Source: Maritimibacter sp.
GTDB lineage: Bacteria > Pseudomonadota > Alphaproteobacteria > Rhodobacterales > Rhodobacteraceae
Assembly (NCBI GenBank): GCA_002701395.1
Contig: NZVC01000058.1
Coordinates: 1-64,000, forward strand
DNA length: 64,000 nucleotides
Direction: 5' to 3'
Made by a program: the position numbers and the translations under genes. The notes beneath the pieces are model-generated. The model was not told the DNA's origin. It made no database searches and saw nothing but the letters and a program-made list of their open reading frames with translations. Below are positions 54,202-63,816 of the stretch, one piece after another. How positions within the stretch are numbered: position 1 is the first letter of the stretch; the number at the start of each line of letters is the position of its first letter.

Positions 54202-54951
54202 ATGATCGACTTGTTCACGGGCGGACTGGATCCGCTGGTCGCGGCGCTTCTGCTGATTGTCAGCGCCTTCTCGTCCTTCATCACCGCGTCATTCGGCATC
54301 GGTGGCGGTGGAGTGATGCTGGCGGTGCTGGCGTCCCTTCTGCCCCCCGCGGCGATTATCCCGGTGCACGGCGTGGTGCAGCTGGGTTCGAATACAGGCC
54401 GCGCGGCCCTGTTCGTGCGCTACACCCAGTGGCAGGTCTTCTGGCCCTTCGTGATCGGGTCCATCATCGGCGTGCTGATCGGCGGCATGACCGTCGTGCA
54501 GCTGCATCCCGGTTGGCTTCAGATCGCGGTGGGGGTCTTCATCCTGTGGACGGTGGTCGGCAAACCGCCTGCCTTCCTGCGTAAATGGGGCGCGGTGTCG
54601 GGGGCGTTCTCTAGCTTTCTGTCGATGTTCATCGGCGGCACCGGCCCCTTCGTCGCCGCCTATGTCCGGGCGCAAGGCTATGACCGGCACGCCTATGTCG
54701 GAACCCACGCCACGCTGATGACCGTGCAGCACGGGCTGAAGGTACTGATGTTCGGCTTCCTTGGCTTCGCCTTTTCGGAATGGGCACTGTTCATTCTTGC
54801 GCTGGTGCTGGCGGGGTTCGTGGGGACGTGGATCGGCAAGCACATGCTGGCCCGCATCAACGAGGCGCTGTTCAAGAAGGTCCTGAACGCGATCCTTGTC
54901 CTGCTGTCGCTGCGTCTGGTCTGGGCCGGTGCGATGCGGCTGTGGGGCTAG
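54202..54951 (+). CDS. TauE/SafE-family permease (sulfite/sulfonate exporter type)
   Basis: 249 residues, seven to eight membrane segments in two repeats: ITASFGIGGGGVMLAVLA in the first and FLSMFIGGTGPFVAAYVRAQ in the second, each with the family's glycine-rich motif. Such proteins export sulfite, sulfoacetate or other small anions. Start at 54202 (GAGGGG upstream). Convergent with recN 6 bases away. Confidence 0.88.
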   Translation: MIDLFTGGLDPLVAALLLIVSAFSSFITASFGIGGGGVMLAVLASLLPPAAIIPVHGVVQLGSNTGRAALFVRYTQWQVFWPFVIGSIIGVLIGGMTVVQLHPGWLQIAVGVFILWTVVGKPPAFLRKWGAVSGAFSSFLSMFIGGTGPFVAAYVRAQGYDRHAYVGTHATLMTVQHGLKVLMFGFLGFAFSEWALFILALVLAGFVGTWIGKHMLARINEALFKKVLNAILVLLSLRLVWAGAMRLWG

Positions 54952-54957
54952 GCCCGC

Positions 54958-56607
54958 CTAGCCTTCCAGCAGGGCGCGGGCCGCGCCACGCGCCTCTTCG
55001 GTGATCGTATCGCCGGCCAGCATCCGTGCGATCTCGTCCACGCGGCCAGTGCCTTCCAGCGGCGTGACCTGCGACAGGGTGGCGCCCTTCGACACACGCT
55101 TGGCCACCTGCCAGTGATGCGCCCCGCGCGCCGCGACTTGTGGCGAGTGGGTCACCACCAGCACCTGCCCCTTGTGCGCAAGGCTTTCCAGCCGCCGCCC
55201 GACGGCGTCCGCAGTCGCACCGCCGACGCCACGGTCGATCTCGTCGAAGATCAGCGTCATACCGCTGTCGGTGCCGGTCAGGCAGACCTTGAGCGCCAGC
55301 AGGAAGCGGCTGAGTTCGCCGCCCGAGGCGATCTTGTTCAGCGGTCCCGACGGCGCGCCCGGGTTGGTGGCCACGGTGAAGGCCACGGCGTCACGCCCTT
55401 CGGGGCCCGGATCGGCGTCGTCGATTTCGGTCGCGAAGACGGCGCGTTCCATCTTTAGCGGGGCCAGTTCCTTCGCCATCGCGCGGTCCAGTTTTCCCGC
55501 CGCCTTGCGGCGCAGGTCGGACAGCTTCGCGGCTTCGGTGTCATAGGCGGCTTCCGCCGTGGCAAGTGCGGCCTGCAACGACTTGAGATCCGCCGCACCG
55601 CTGTCCAGCGCCGCAAGCTGGGTCCGCAGCCGTTCCGCGAAGTCGCCAAGCTCGTCCGGCGCGACACCGTGCTTGCGGGCAAGCCCGCGGATCGCGAACA
55701 GGCGTTCTTCCACGCGTTCCAGCTCGCCCGGGTCGACCTCCATCGATTCCAGCGCGCCGGCCACGGCCTGTTCGGCCTCTCCGAGTTCGGTCAGCGCACG
55801 GGCAAGCGCGGTCAGCGGCGCGTCCAGCCGACCCTCGGCCTGATCGGCTGCGCCGTCCAGCCACCGGATCGCGTCCGAGATCATGCCCTCGGCGCCATCG
55901 TATCCAAGCGCGGCATGGGCGCGCGACACGTCCTCGCGGATGCGGCCCGCGGCCTGCATCAGGCGACGGCGGTCATCCAGCTGGGCCTCTTCCCCCGGCT
56001 GCGGATCAAGCGCGTCCAGTTCCGTGGTGGCATGGCGCAGGAAGTCCTCTTCCTCGCGGATCGCCGCCAGCCCCGCCTCGGCCTGCTCCAGCGCCTTGCG
56101 GGCCGCGCCCACGGCGCGCCACGCCGCGCGGGTTGACGACAGCAGGGCCCCTGCCCCGGCATAGTCGTCCAGCAACAGCCGATGGCCGCGCGTGTTCAGC
56201 AGCCCGCGATCGTCCTGTTGGCCGTGCAGTTCCACCAAGGTGTCCGACAGACGACGCAGGATGTCGCCCGACGTGCGGCGGTCGTTCACGAACGCGGTCT
56301 TGCGCCCGTCGGCGGTGTTGACCCGGCGCAGGATGAGTTCCTCGGTCTCGGGAAAGCCCGCCTCGGCCAGAACCGCATGGGCCGGGTGCCCTTCGCGCAG
56401 GTCGAAGACGGCGGTGACCTCGCCCTGCTCGGCGCCGGTGCGGACCAGTTCCGCCCTGCCCCGCCACCCCAGCACGAAGCCAAGGCTGTCCAGCAGGATC
56501 GACTTGCCCGCCCCGGTTTCACCGGTCAGCACGTTGAGGCCGGGCTGGAAGTCCAGTTCCAGCCGGTCGATGATCAGGATGTCCCGGATGTCGAGACTGC
56601 GCAGCAT
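54958..56607 (-). CDS. recN: DNA repair protein RecN
   Basis: 549 residues, SMC-like ATPase. Walker A LTGETGAGKS near 28-36, long coiled-coil (about 150-380), then ABC signature SGGELSRFLLALK and Walker B LIFDEIDRGVGG. It acts at double-strand breaks and in sister cohesion. It follows bamD by 66 bases, the common alphaproteobacterial order lpxC-bamD-recN. Confidence 0.95.
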   Translation of the reverse strand: MLRSLDIRDILIIDRLELDFQPGLNVLTGETGAGKSILLDSLGFVLGWRGRAELVRTGAEQGEVTAVFDLREGHPAHAVLAEAGFPETEELILRRVNTADGRKTAFVNDRRTSGDILRRLSDTLVELHGQQDDRGLLNTRGHRLLLDDYAGAGALLSSTRAAWRAVGAARKALEQAEAGLAAIREEEDFLRHATTELDALDPQPGEEAQLDDRRRLMQAAGRIREDVSRAHAALGYDGAEGMISDAIRWLDGAADQAEGRLDAPLTALARALTELGEAEQAVAGALESMEVDPGELERVEERLFAIRGLARKHGVAPDELGDFAERLRTQLAALDSGAADLKSLQAALATAEAAYDTEAAKLSDLRRKAAGKLDRAMAKELAPLKMERAVFATEIDDADPGPEGRDAVAFTVATNPGAPSGPLNKIASGGELSRFLLALKVCLTGTDSGMTLIFDEIDRGVGGATADAVGRRLESLAHKGQVLVVTHSPQVAARGAHHWQVAKRVSKGATLSQVTPLEGTGRVDEIARMLAGDTITEEARGAARALLEG

Positions 56608-56673
56608 GGCGCTATCGAAGCCCCCCGCAGGAGGCCACGACGCGACAGGTCAGCCCGACGGCAACGCAGCGTG

Positions 56674-57510
56674 TCAGAGCCATTCGCCCCGCACCATCTG
56701 CCGATAGATCTGCGCCAGCCAGTTGTCGCCCGCCAGTTCAAGCCGCAGGCCCTTGCCGGTCAGCAGCGTGTAGGCGTCGTCGTACCATTCGGTCGACTGG
56801 TAGTTGTAGCCAAGGATCGCACCGGCCGTCTGCGCCTCGCTGTACAGGCCAAGCGCCACGTAAGCCTCGACAAGGCGATACAGCGCCTCGGGGGCGTGGG
56901 TCGTGGTCTGGAACTGCTCGACCACCGCGCGGAACCGGCTGATCGACGCGGTATAATGCTTGCGGCGGTGATAGTAGCGGCCGATCTCCATCTCTTTTGC
57001 GGCGAGATGGTTGAAGGCAAGGTCGAACTTCAGAATCGCAGAGTCCGCGTACTGGCTGTCGGGATACGTCTCGATCACCACGCGAAGCGCCTGCAACGCC
57101 TGGAACGTCAGACCTTGGTCGCGGCCGACCTCGTCGATCTGATCGTAATAGCTCAGCGCCAGCAGGTACTGGGCATAGGCCGCGTCCTCGTCCGCCGGGT
57201 AGAACTCAAGGTACCGCTGCGCGGCGGCGCGGGTTTCCTCGTATTTCTTGTCCTGATGCCAAGCGTAGGCCTGCATGATCAAGGCCCGCTTCGCGAGCGC
57301 GGAATACGGGTACAGGCGCTCGATCTCCGAGAACAGCTGCGCCGCGTCGTCGGCGCGATTCACTTCAAGCTGGTACTCGGCATTCTGATAGATCTGTTCG
57401 GCGCTTTGATCCTCGATCGGGGTACGATCACGACCACCCCCGCACGAAGCCACCAAGGCCAGTGCCAGGATCGAAACGATTGCACCCTTTCGCGTCGCCC
57501 GAGGCTTCAT
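56674..57510 (-). CDS. bamD: Outer membrane assembly lipoprotein BamD
   Basis: 278 residues. Lipobox ALVASC23, then five TPR-like units: AEQIYQNAEYQLEVNRADDA, LYPYSALAKRALIMQAYAWH, YPADEDAAYAQYLLALSYYD, YPDSQYADSAI and ALYRLVEAYVALGLYSEAQT. It partners BamA in beta-barrel insertion. Length and order match the family. Confidence 0.95.
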   Translation of the reverse strand: MKPRATRKGAIVSILALALVASCGGGRDRTPIEDQSAEQIYQNAEYQLEVNRADDAAQLFSEIERLYPYSALAKRALIMQAYAWHQDKKYEETRAAAQRYLEFYPADEDAAYAQYLLALSYYDQIDEVGRDQGLTFQALQALRVVIETYPDSQYADSAILKFDLAFNHLAAKEMEIGRYYHRRKHYTASISRFRAVVEQFQTTTHAPEALYRLVEAYVALGLYSEAQTAGAILGYNYQSTEWYDDAYTLLTGKGLRLELAGDNWLAQIYRQMVRGEWL

Positions 57511-57633
57511 GGAGTTGCCTTACCCTATCCGCTCTTATTCGGCCCGCCGCGGCCGGACGGCCCTGTTGCGCGTTGGTCTAGCACAGAAATGCCGGGAGCC
57601 AACAGCCCTTTCGGCTGCGCGGGACAGACCCGG

Positions 57634-57656
57634 ACGGGCGGCGATGAACCGCCCGT
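57634..57656 (-). terminator. Stem-loop between lpxC and bamD
   Basis: ACGGGCGG/CCGCCCGT, 8-bp perfect stem with a 7-nt loop, 13 bases after the lpxC stop (leftward). No U-tract; weak terminator or mRNA stabiliser. Confidence 0.45.
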
Positions 57657-57669
57657 TTCCGACCGTGTC

Positions 57670-58602
57670 TCAGGCCGCGTGGGCCAGCGCGGCAAGATCG
57701 CCGCGCGTCACGCCCGCGCCGGGAAGGCGCGCGACCGTGTCGGCGTCGCACAGGACGACGCGATAGGCCATCGGGTCCGCGAACAGCGCCCGCAGCAGCT
57801 GGTTCGTCAGCGCATGGCCGGCCCGAATGCCGGTATAGCGGCCAAGGATCGGGCAGCTGGCCAGTGCAAGGTCGCCAAGGGCGTCCAGCATCTTGTGGCG
57901 GACCGGTTCGTCCGAATGCCGCAGACCGCCCGGCGACAGAACGTGGTCACCGTCGAAAACAACCGCGTTTTCACCCGGCACGCCGCCAAGGGCCAGACCG
58001 TTGGCTTGCATAGTTTCAACATCTGCACGGCGGCAGAAGGTGCGGCTGTCGCAAAGTTCATGCAGAAATGCGCCATTCGCCATGTGCAGGCGCTTTTCCT
58101 GATGACCGATGGCGGCATCCACGAAATCAATGCTGAATTCGATCTCCAGCGAATCCGCGGGTTCAAGGCGCGCGGTGGCTTCGCCGTTGCGAACCTCGAC
58201 CGGCTTCAGCACCCGGATCGCACGCAGCGGCGCGCGCAGGCGGCGGATGCCCTTGGACAGGATGCCCTGCACAAACGGGGCAGAGCTGCCGTCGAGGATC
58301 GGAACCTCGGGGCCGTCGATTTCGATCATGGCGTTGTGCACGCCACAACCGGCCAAGGCGGCCATCAGGTGCTCTACCGTCGAGACAGAGACGCCTTCAT
58401 GATTGAACAAACGGGTGCACAGCGGCACGGCCTCGACCGCATCCCAGCGGGCGGGGACCAGCGCGTCCTTGTCGGTCACGTCCACCCGGCGGAACCAGAT
58501 CCCCGTCTCGGCAGAGGCCGGCAGGATCGTCACGCGGGCGGGAGCGCCGCCATGAAGACCGACGCCTGTGAAGGTCACGGCGTTCTTGATTGTCGTTTGC
58601 AC
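57670..58602 (-). CDS. lpxC: UDP-3-O-acyl-N-acetylglucosamine deacetylase
   Basis: 310 residues. It catalyses the committed step of lipid A synthesis and needs Zn2+. Zinc ligands and catalytic residues: His in VSTVEHLMAAL, His and Asp in VRHKMLDALGDLAL, general-base Glu-Asp region LDGSSAPF, and His in RAGHALTNQ. Start at GTG 58602 with GAGG 6 nt upstream; the first residues TTIKNAVTFTGVGLHGG fit the family, while the longer frame adds 48 residues from the promoter region. Confidence 0.95.
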   Translation of the reverse strand: MQTTIKNAVTFTGVGLHGGAPARVTILPASAETGIWFRRVDVTDKDALVPARWDAVEAVPLCTRLFNHEGVSVSTVEHLMAALAGCGVHNAMIEIDGPEVPILDGSSAPFVQGILSKGIRRLRAPLRAIRVLKPVEVRNGEATARLEPADSLEIEFSIDFVDAAIGHQEKRLHMANGAFLHELCDSRTFCRRADVETMQANGLALGGVPGENAVVFDGDHVLSPGGLRHSDEPVRHKMLDALGDLALASCPILGRYTGIRAGHALTNQLLRALFADPMAYRVVLCDADTVARLPGAGVTRGDLAALAHAA

Positions 58603-58772
58603 TGTATGCCTCACACCAATCCGAGAAGAAGGTTCCCGGCAAGCATCAGTTAAGGAACGTAAAACTTCACTACAATTCACTCTTTGCAACGCTCTGAAAC
58701 ATGCGATTCGCACGTAAGCGAAAATATGCGCAATGTGCAAATTCAAGCCGTCAAATTATTGATTTAAAATAA

Positions 58773-58800
58773 GAAAAGACCGGGCGATGCCGGTCTTTTC
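58773..58800 (-). terminator. Intrinsic terminator of ftsZ
   Basis: GAAAAGACCGG, loop of 6, CCGGTCTTTTC: perfect 11-bp stem, followed on the mRNA by a T-rich stretch. It separates ftsZ from lpxC, which must have its own promoter in 58603-58772. Confidence 0.9.
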
Positions 58801-58822
58801 GGGGTCGTTTATGTGACCGCTA

Positions 58823-60460
58823 TCAGTTGGCTTGGCGCCGCAGGAAGGCCGGAATCTCGATCCGTTCCTGTTCCGGATCAAGCTCCATCTCTTCTTCCGG
58901 GGCTGTCACCGGCGGCTGCCGGCGCACCGACGGCTGCGGTTTCGCGGCCGTTGCGGCCTCGCCCGAATGGCCGGTCATGCGACCGATCAGCGAGTTGATG
59001 CCAAAGCGCGGCTTCTCCGTCGGCTGCTCTGCAGCGGCCGGTTGCTGCGCGACGACTGCTTGCGGGCGCGCCCGCGGGCTGTTCTTCACAGCGTTCTGCA
59101 GACGGGTCAGCATCTCGGGTGACGGCGCACTGGATTTGGGTGCGACGAAGGTCTCGGGCTGCGGATCGTCGAAGTACTGTTCGTCCTCGACAGCGGCCGG
59201 AGCGGCAGCGACGGGTTCCGGCTGATACGCCGGCGGCGGAAGATCGTCACCGTCGTCGAACAGGCTCGCGGTGTCGTTCTTGACGGCCTTCGTCTCCATC
59301 CCCTTGAAGGACGGCTGCTCGGGCTCGAACGATGCGACCTTCGGCTCGGACGCGGCGGCCGGGACGTGCTGGTCCGCAGCCGCTATCTTCTGGGCCTGAG
59401 GAAACCCGGCCTCGAACTTTTCGTCGACCTCCTCTGGCGTAGCGAGCGGCTCGGACAGGCGGCGGCGCGGAACCGGGATGTCGGCGACATTTTCGGACGC
59501 ATCGATACCGGTGGCCACGACGGACACGCGCATACGGCCTTCCATCTGGTCTTCCAGCGTCGAGCCGACGATGATGTTGGCCTCGGCGTCCACTTCCTCG
59601 CGGATGCGGTTCGCGGCCTCGTCGAGTTCGAACAGGGTCAGGTCGTGACCGCCGGTGATGTTGATCAGCACACCACGCGCACCGCGCAGCGAGATCTCGT
59701 CCAGCAGCGGGTTCGCGATGGCCTTCTCGGCGGCTTGGATCGCACGATCCTCGCCTTCCGCTTCGCCGGTGCCCATCATCGCCTTGCCCATTTCGTCCAT
59801 CACGGCACGAACGTCGGCAAAGTCGAGGTTGATGAGGCCCGGACGGACCATCAGGTCGGTGACGCCTTTGACGCCTTGGTACAGGACGTCGTCCGCCATC
59901 GAGAACGCTTCGGTGAAGGTCGTCTTCTCGTTGGCAAGGCGGAACAGGTTCTGGTTCGGGATGATGATCAGCGTGTCGACCATCTTCTGCAGATTTTCCA
60001 CGCCGTCCTCGGCCTGGCGCATCCGCTTCGCACCTTCGAACTGGAAGGGCTTGGTCACGACGCCGACGGTCAGAACGCCAAGCTCGCGTGCCGCCTGTGC
60101 GATGATCGGCGCAGCACCCGTCCCGGTGCCGCCGCCCATGCCGGCGGTGATGAAGCACATGTGCGCCCCGGCGAGGTGATCGACGATCTCCTCGATGGTC
60201 TCTTCCGCGGCGGCGGCGCCAACGGACGGACGCGCACCGGCGCCCAGACCCTCGGTCACTTTCACGCCGATCTGGACCCGCGAGGCAGCGCGGCTTTGGG
60301 AAAGCGCTTGAGCGTCGGTATTCGCAACAACGAATTCGACGCCCTCAAGCTCTTTCTCGATCATGTTGTTGACGGCGTTCCCACCGGCGCCGCCGACACC
60401 GAAGACCGTAATGCGCGGCTTCAGGTCTTCACGTTCGGGCATCTGCAAATTCAAAGTCAT
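58823..60460 (-). CDS. ftsZ: Cell division protein FtsZ
   Basis: 545 residues. GTPase core 1-320: [18 protein letters not shown], the tubulin signature [16 protein letters not shown], and the T7 loop [12 protein letters not shown] long disordered Pro/Ala-rich linker (about 330-500), usual in alphaproteobacteria, precedes the C-terminal conserved peptide ending [12 protein letters not shown]. Start at 60460 (GGAAAGAGG just upstream). It polymerises into the Z-ring. Confidence 0.97.
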   Translation of the reverse strand: MTLNLQMPEREDLKPRITVFGVGGAGGNAVNNMIEKELEGVEFVVANTDAQALSQSRAASRVQIGVKVTEGLGAGARPSVGAAAAEETIEEIVDHLAGAHMCFITAGMGGGTGTGAAPIIAQAARELGVLTVGVVTKPFQFEGAKRMRQAEDGVENLQKMVDTLIIIPNQNLFRLANEKTTFTEAFSMADDVLYQGVKGVTDLMVRPGLINLDFADVRAVMDEMGKAMMGTGEAEGEDRAIQAAEKAIANPLLDEISLRGARGVLINITGGHDLTLFELDEAANRIREEVDAEANIIVGSTLEDQMEGRMRVSVVATGIDASENVADIPVPRRRLSEPLATPEEVDEKFEAGFPQAQKIAAADQHVPAAASEPKVASFEPEQPSFKGMETKAVKNDTASLFDDGDDLPPPAYQPEPVAAAPAAVEDEQYFDDPQPETFVAPKSSAPSPEMLTRLQNAVKNSPRARPQAVVAQQPAAAEQPTEKPRFGINSLIGRMTGHSGEAATAAKPQPSVRRQPPVTAPEEEMELDPEQERIEIPAFLRRQAN

Positions 60461-60633
60461 CCTCTTTCCGCCTGCTCTATGTCCGCCCGGGTATGGCCCA
60501 GGTCCGCCTCGGTTGACATTGACCATACCGACTCAGCGAAGGAAGGTCACGAGAAAAACAAAATTCGCCACAAAATATCGAAGTCATTTCATGGCCAGCG
60601 GCGGGATATGGTCAGCGCAACGACATCTTGTGT

Positions 60634-61968
60634 TTACCAATTGTCCTTGAACCATTTCACCGCACGCCGCAGCGATCTGGCGGGGTACCGTTCAGCCGGC
60701 ATTTCGAAGTCCCACCATTCGTCCTGCGGGTGCGCGGCGAAAAGCGCCAGCCCCACACACGACGCGAAAGCTGCACCGGTTGCGGCCTGAGGTAAACCCT
60801 GAACTCGCAGCGGCTGTCCGATGCGCACTTGATTGCCGAGGATCTTGGGCGCAAGGCCGTCAAGGCCGGGAATCTGCGAGGCTCCGCCAGTCAACACGAT
60901 CTGTTGACTGGGTAGATGTTCGAATCCTGCTGCATCCAGCCGTTCGCGGACTTCTTCCAGAATCTCCTCGACGCGGGGGCGCATGATGCCGATCAGCTCG
61001 GCACGGCTGACCGTGCGGCGGTCGTGTTCCCAGTCGCCGGTGTCGCCGCCGATCTCGATCCGCTCGCGGTCGTCCATGCCGGTGGCCACCACCCCGCCGA
61101 ACACGGTTTTGATCCGCTCGGCCGTGGCCAGCGAGACTTGCAGTCCCTTCGAGATGTCCGAAGTCACATGCTCGCCGCCCAGACGGACGCTGTCGGCATA
61201 GATCATGTGCTTCTTCATGAAGATCGAGATGCCGGTTGATCCGCCGCCCATATCGACACAGGCGGCGCCCAGCTCCTGTTCGTCCTCGACCAGCGACGAG
61301 ATACCCGAGGTGTAGGCCGAGTTGGCGATCCCGGCGAGTTCCATGTCGCACCGCTTGATGCAGTACAGCAGGTTCTGCACCGCGTCGCCGTCGATGGTCA
61401 TCATGTGCATGTCGCAGGCCAGACGGTTGCCGATCTGGCCGCGCGGATCGCCAAGACCGGACCGATGGTCCAGCGCGAAGTTCACCGGCTGGGCGTGCAG
61501 GACGTGCCGCCCCTCGCCGTAGTCGGGCACGTCGCAGGACGCGAGGACGCGGGCGACGTCTTGTTCCGTCACGCTGCTTTCGTGCAGTTCGATGAACCCG
61601 GCAAGGCCATAGCTGCGCGGGTTGGCGCCGGACAAACAGGCGATGACATGGTCGACGCGGACGCCGGCCATCTTCTGCGCCGCCTGTACGGCGGTGCGGA
61701 TCGCACGCTCGGTCTCGTTCATCGCCGAGACCTCGCCGAAGCGAACGCCGCGCGACCGGGTCGTTGCCGCGCCGATCACGCGGAAGGCGCTTTGCCCCGC
61801 CAGCGAGCCGACGCCATCGCTTTCGCGGTACTGCTCGGGTCCGTCGAACCGCAGCACGAGGCAGGCGATCTTGGACGTCCCGATGTCCAGGATCGCGATC
61901 ACCCCCCGTTGCAACGCGGCCTTGCGCATGGCCCGCATCGCGCGCTGGGATTCGTAGAAGTCCGTCAT
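60634..61968 (-). CDS. ftsA: Cell division protein FtsA
   Basis: 444 residues, actin-like. Phosphate 1 VIAILDIGTSKIACLV, ACVDMGGGSTGISIF (phosphate 2), adenosine motif VLTGGASQIPGL and a C-terminal amphipathic helix (RRAVKWFKDNW) that binds the membrane. It anchors FtsZ. Overlaps the ftsQ stop by 4 bases; a 173-base spacer before ftsZ may hold an ftsZ promoter. Confidence 0.96.
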   Translation of the reverse strand: MTDFYESQRAMRAMRKAALQRGVIAILDIGTSKIACLVLRFDGPEQYRESDGVGSLAGQSAFRVIGAATTRSRGVRFGEVSAMNETERAIRTAVQAAQKMAGVRVDHVIACLSGANPRSYGLAGFIELHESSVTEQDVARVLASCDVPDYGEGRHVLHAQPVNFALDHRSGLGDPRGQIGNRLACDMHMMTIDGDAVQNLLYCIKRCDMELAGIANSAYTSGISSLVEDEQELGAACVDMGGGSTGISIFMKKHMIYADSVRLGGEHVTSDISKGLQVSLATAERIKTVFGGVVATGMDDRERIEIGGDTGDWEHDRRTVSRAELIGIMRPRVEEILEEVRERLDAAGFEHLPSQQIVLTGGASQIPGLDGLAPKILGNQVRIGQPLRVQGLPQAATGAAFASCVGLALFAAHPQDEWWDFEMPAERYPARSLRRAVKWFKDNW

Positions 61969-62849
61969 TGCAGTATGTCTCCCAGTTCGATGCCCTTGAT
62001 CATATGAAGGTTCGCCACCGCGTCGGGCCGCATCCGCAGCGTCGCCCGGTTCGGGTTGCGCATGTCCACGACCGACAGGTCGCGTTCCAGCAGGTCCTGC
62101 GCCTCGTGCAGCGCCATGACGCGTTCCAGCGCGATGACGGGCTCATCCTCGGGCAGCATGATCTTCTGCCCACGGTCCAGAACGAGGTCCCACCGGCGCT
62201 CGCCGACACGGACGATGCCGCGCAGGCGGTCTGCGATCGGCGCGGCGGCCGCGTGCAGTTTCAGAGCCTCGGGAACCTCGGTATCCGCGCCGATCCCGGC
62301 GATCAGCGGCAGGTCGCTGCGGCGTCCACGCTCTTCAAGCGCGGCCACGCGGCGCCCCTGCCCGTCCAGAAGCTCCAGCAGTCCCGGCGCGCGCCAGACG
62401 ACAGAGGGAAGGCGTTCGGTGACAGCGAGTTCCAGCACACCGCCGGGCTTCACCCGAAGGTTGGCGTGCGCGACGGCATCCAGCTGTTCGACGACCTTCT
62501 GCATCGCGACAAGGTCGATGTCGAAAGAGCTGATCGGGAAATCCATCGGCAGGATTTCCTTGATGTCGGCGGTCAGTTCCTCGGACGCGTTTTCGATGGT
62601 CATCTCGGTGACCATGAACTCGGGACGCTCGGCCACGGTGCGACGGATCTCGGCGATCATGTCGGTCAGGGCGGTGCGGTTTTCCGGCTGCATGAACACG
62701 TACAGCAGCGCCAGCGCGGACACCGCCAGCGGCAGCCCCACGCGCAGCAGGCGCGGGACATAGGGCGTCAGCCACAGCCGGTGCATCCGATAGGCCCAGC
62801 GGGACGGCGCCGGGTCCCGGCGGGGGGTGCGATGATCTACCTGTTGCAT
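61965..62849 (-). CDS. ftsQ: Cell division protein FtsQ
   Basis: 294 residues. Cytosolic tail 1-35, one membrane helix (about 38-56: GLPLAVSALALLYVFM), then the POTRA domain (FMVTEMTIENASEELTADI) and FtsQ beta domain (VTERLPSVVWR, IGADTEVPEAL, LPEDEPVIAL). Start at 62849; the longer frame to 63029 lies within ddl. Overlaps ddl by 13 bases. Confidence 0.95.
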   Translation of the reverse strand: MQQVDHRTPRRDPAPSRWAYRMHRLWLTPYVPRLLRVGLPLAVSALALLYVFMQPENRTALTDMIAEIRRTVAERPEFMVTEMTIENASEELTADIKEILPMDFPISSFDIDLVAMQKVVEQLDAVAHANLRVKPGGVLELAVTERLPSVVWRAPGLLELLDGQGRRVAALEERGRRSDLPLIAGIGADTEVPEALKLHAAAAPIADRLRGIVRVGERRWDLVLDRGQKIMLPEDEPVIALERVMALHEAQDLLERDLSVVDMRNPNRATLRMRPDAVANLHMIKGIELGDILQ

Positions 62850-63751
62850 GAGGCGTCCTCGACGATCCAGCGGCAGAACGGGCCGAACGGCATCCCGCAG
62901 ACGGCGGCCTGCTCGGGTGCCAGCGACGTCGGCGTCATGCCGGGCTGCGTGTTGGTTTCCAGCAGGACCAGCCCGTCGAGCCCCCTGCTGTCGTCCCAGC
63001 GGAAATCGGTGCGGCTGATGCCACGACATCCAAGAATGCGGTGCGCGGTCAGCGCGTGGGCCATGCAGGCGTCGAACACGTCCTGCGGGATGTTGGCGGG
63101 CACCTCGTGGCGCGAACCGCCGTCCTTGTACTTGGCGTCGTAGTCGTACCAGCCGTCGGTCAGGATGTCGGTGACCGTTATGGCGCGGTCGCCCATCACC
63201 ATCGTCGTCAGTTCGCGTCCGGGCACGTAGGTCTCGACCATCACCGTGTCCGGCATGGCGTCGTCCAGCTGCGGTGGGCCGTTCGACCCCTCGTTCACAA
63301 GATAGACGCCGACGCTGGACCCCTCGTTATAGGGCTTCACCACATAGGGCGGCTCCATCACGTGACGGGCGCGGACCTCGTCCCGCGTGGCCAGCACGCT
63401 GTCGACGACAGGCAGACCGGCGGCGCGATAGGCAGCCTTGGTCCTGTCCTTGTCCATCGCAAGCGCCGACGCCAGAACGCCGGAATGAGTGTAGGGAATT
63501 TGCAGCCACTCAAGGATGCCCTGAACGCAGCCATCTTCACCGTACCGGCCATGCAGCGCGTTGAAGGCGACGTCGGGCTTCACTTCGGCAAGGCGCACGG
63601 CAAGGTCCGGCCCGGCGTCGATCTCGACAACCTCGAACCCTTCCCCCCTAAGCGCTGCGGCGCATTCACGCCCGGATGACAATGACACCTCGCGCTCGGC
63701 CGAGAGTCCGCCCATCAATACCGCAACCTTGGGGGATGCCCTGCCCGACAT
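62837..63751 (-). CDS. ddl: D-alanine--D-alanine ligase
   Basis: 304 residues, ATP-grasp enzyme making D-Ala-D-Ala for peptidoglycan. Motifs: LMGGLSAEREVSLSSG, NALHGRYGEDG, YVVKPYNEGSSVGV, CRGISRTDFRW and ETNTQPGMTPTSL. Start at ATG 63751 with GAGG 8 nt upstream; an in-frame TTG two codons earlier is also possible. Confidence 0.95.
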   Translation of the reverse strand: MSGRASPKVAVLMGGLSAEREVSLSSGRECAAALRGEGFEVVEIDAGPDLAVRLAEVKPDVAFNALHGRYGEDGCVQGILEWLQIPYTHSGVLASALAMDKDRTKAAYRAAGLPVVDSVLATRDEVRARHVMEPPYVVKPYNEGSSVGVYLVNEGSNGPPQLDDAMPDTVMVETYVPGRELTTMVMGDRAITVTDILTDGWYDYDAKYKDGGSRHEVPANIPQDVFDACMAHALTAHRILGCRGISRTDFRWDDSRGLDGLVLLETNTQPGMTPTSLAPEQAAVCGMPFGPFCRWIVEDASCNR

Positions 63752-63816
63752 ACCCAACGCCTCTGCCTCTGTGTTTCGTGCCGGGCCTTATTATTGGTGA
63801 CCCGTGCAACCGCTCA

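Noticed and set aside
56182-58653. 823-codon open frame on the plus strand opposite recN, bamD and lpxC
   Set aside because: It spans three well-supported genes on the other strand and their spacers; sequence is low-complexity Arg/Gln/Gly-rich.
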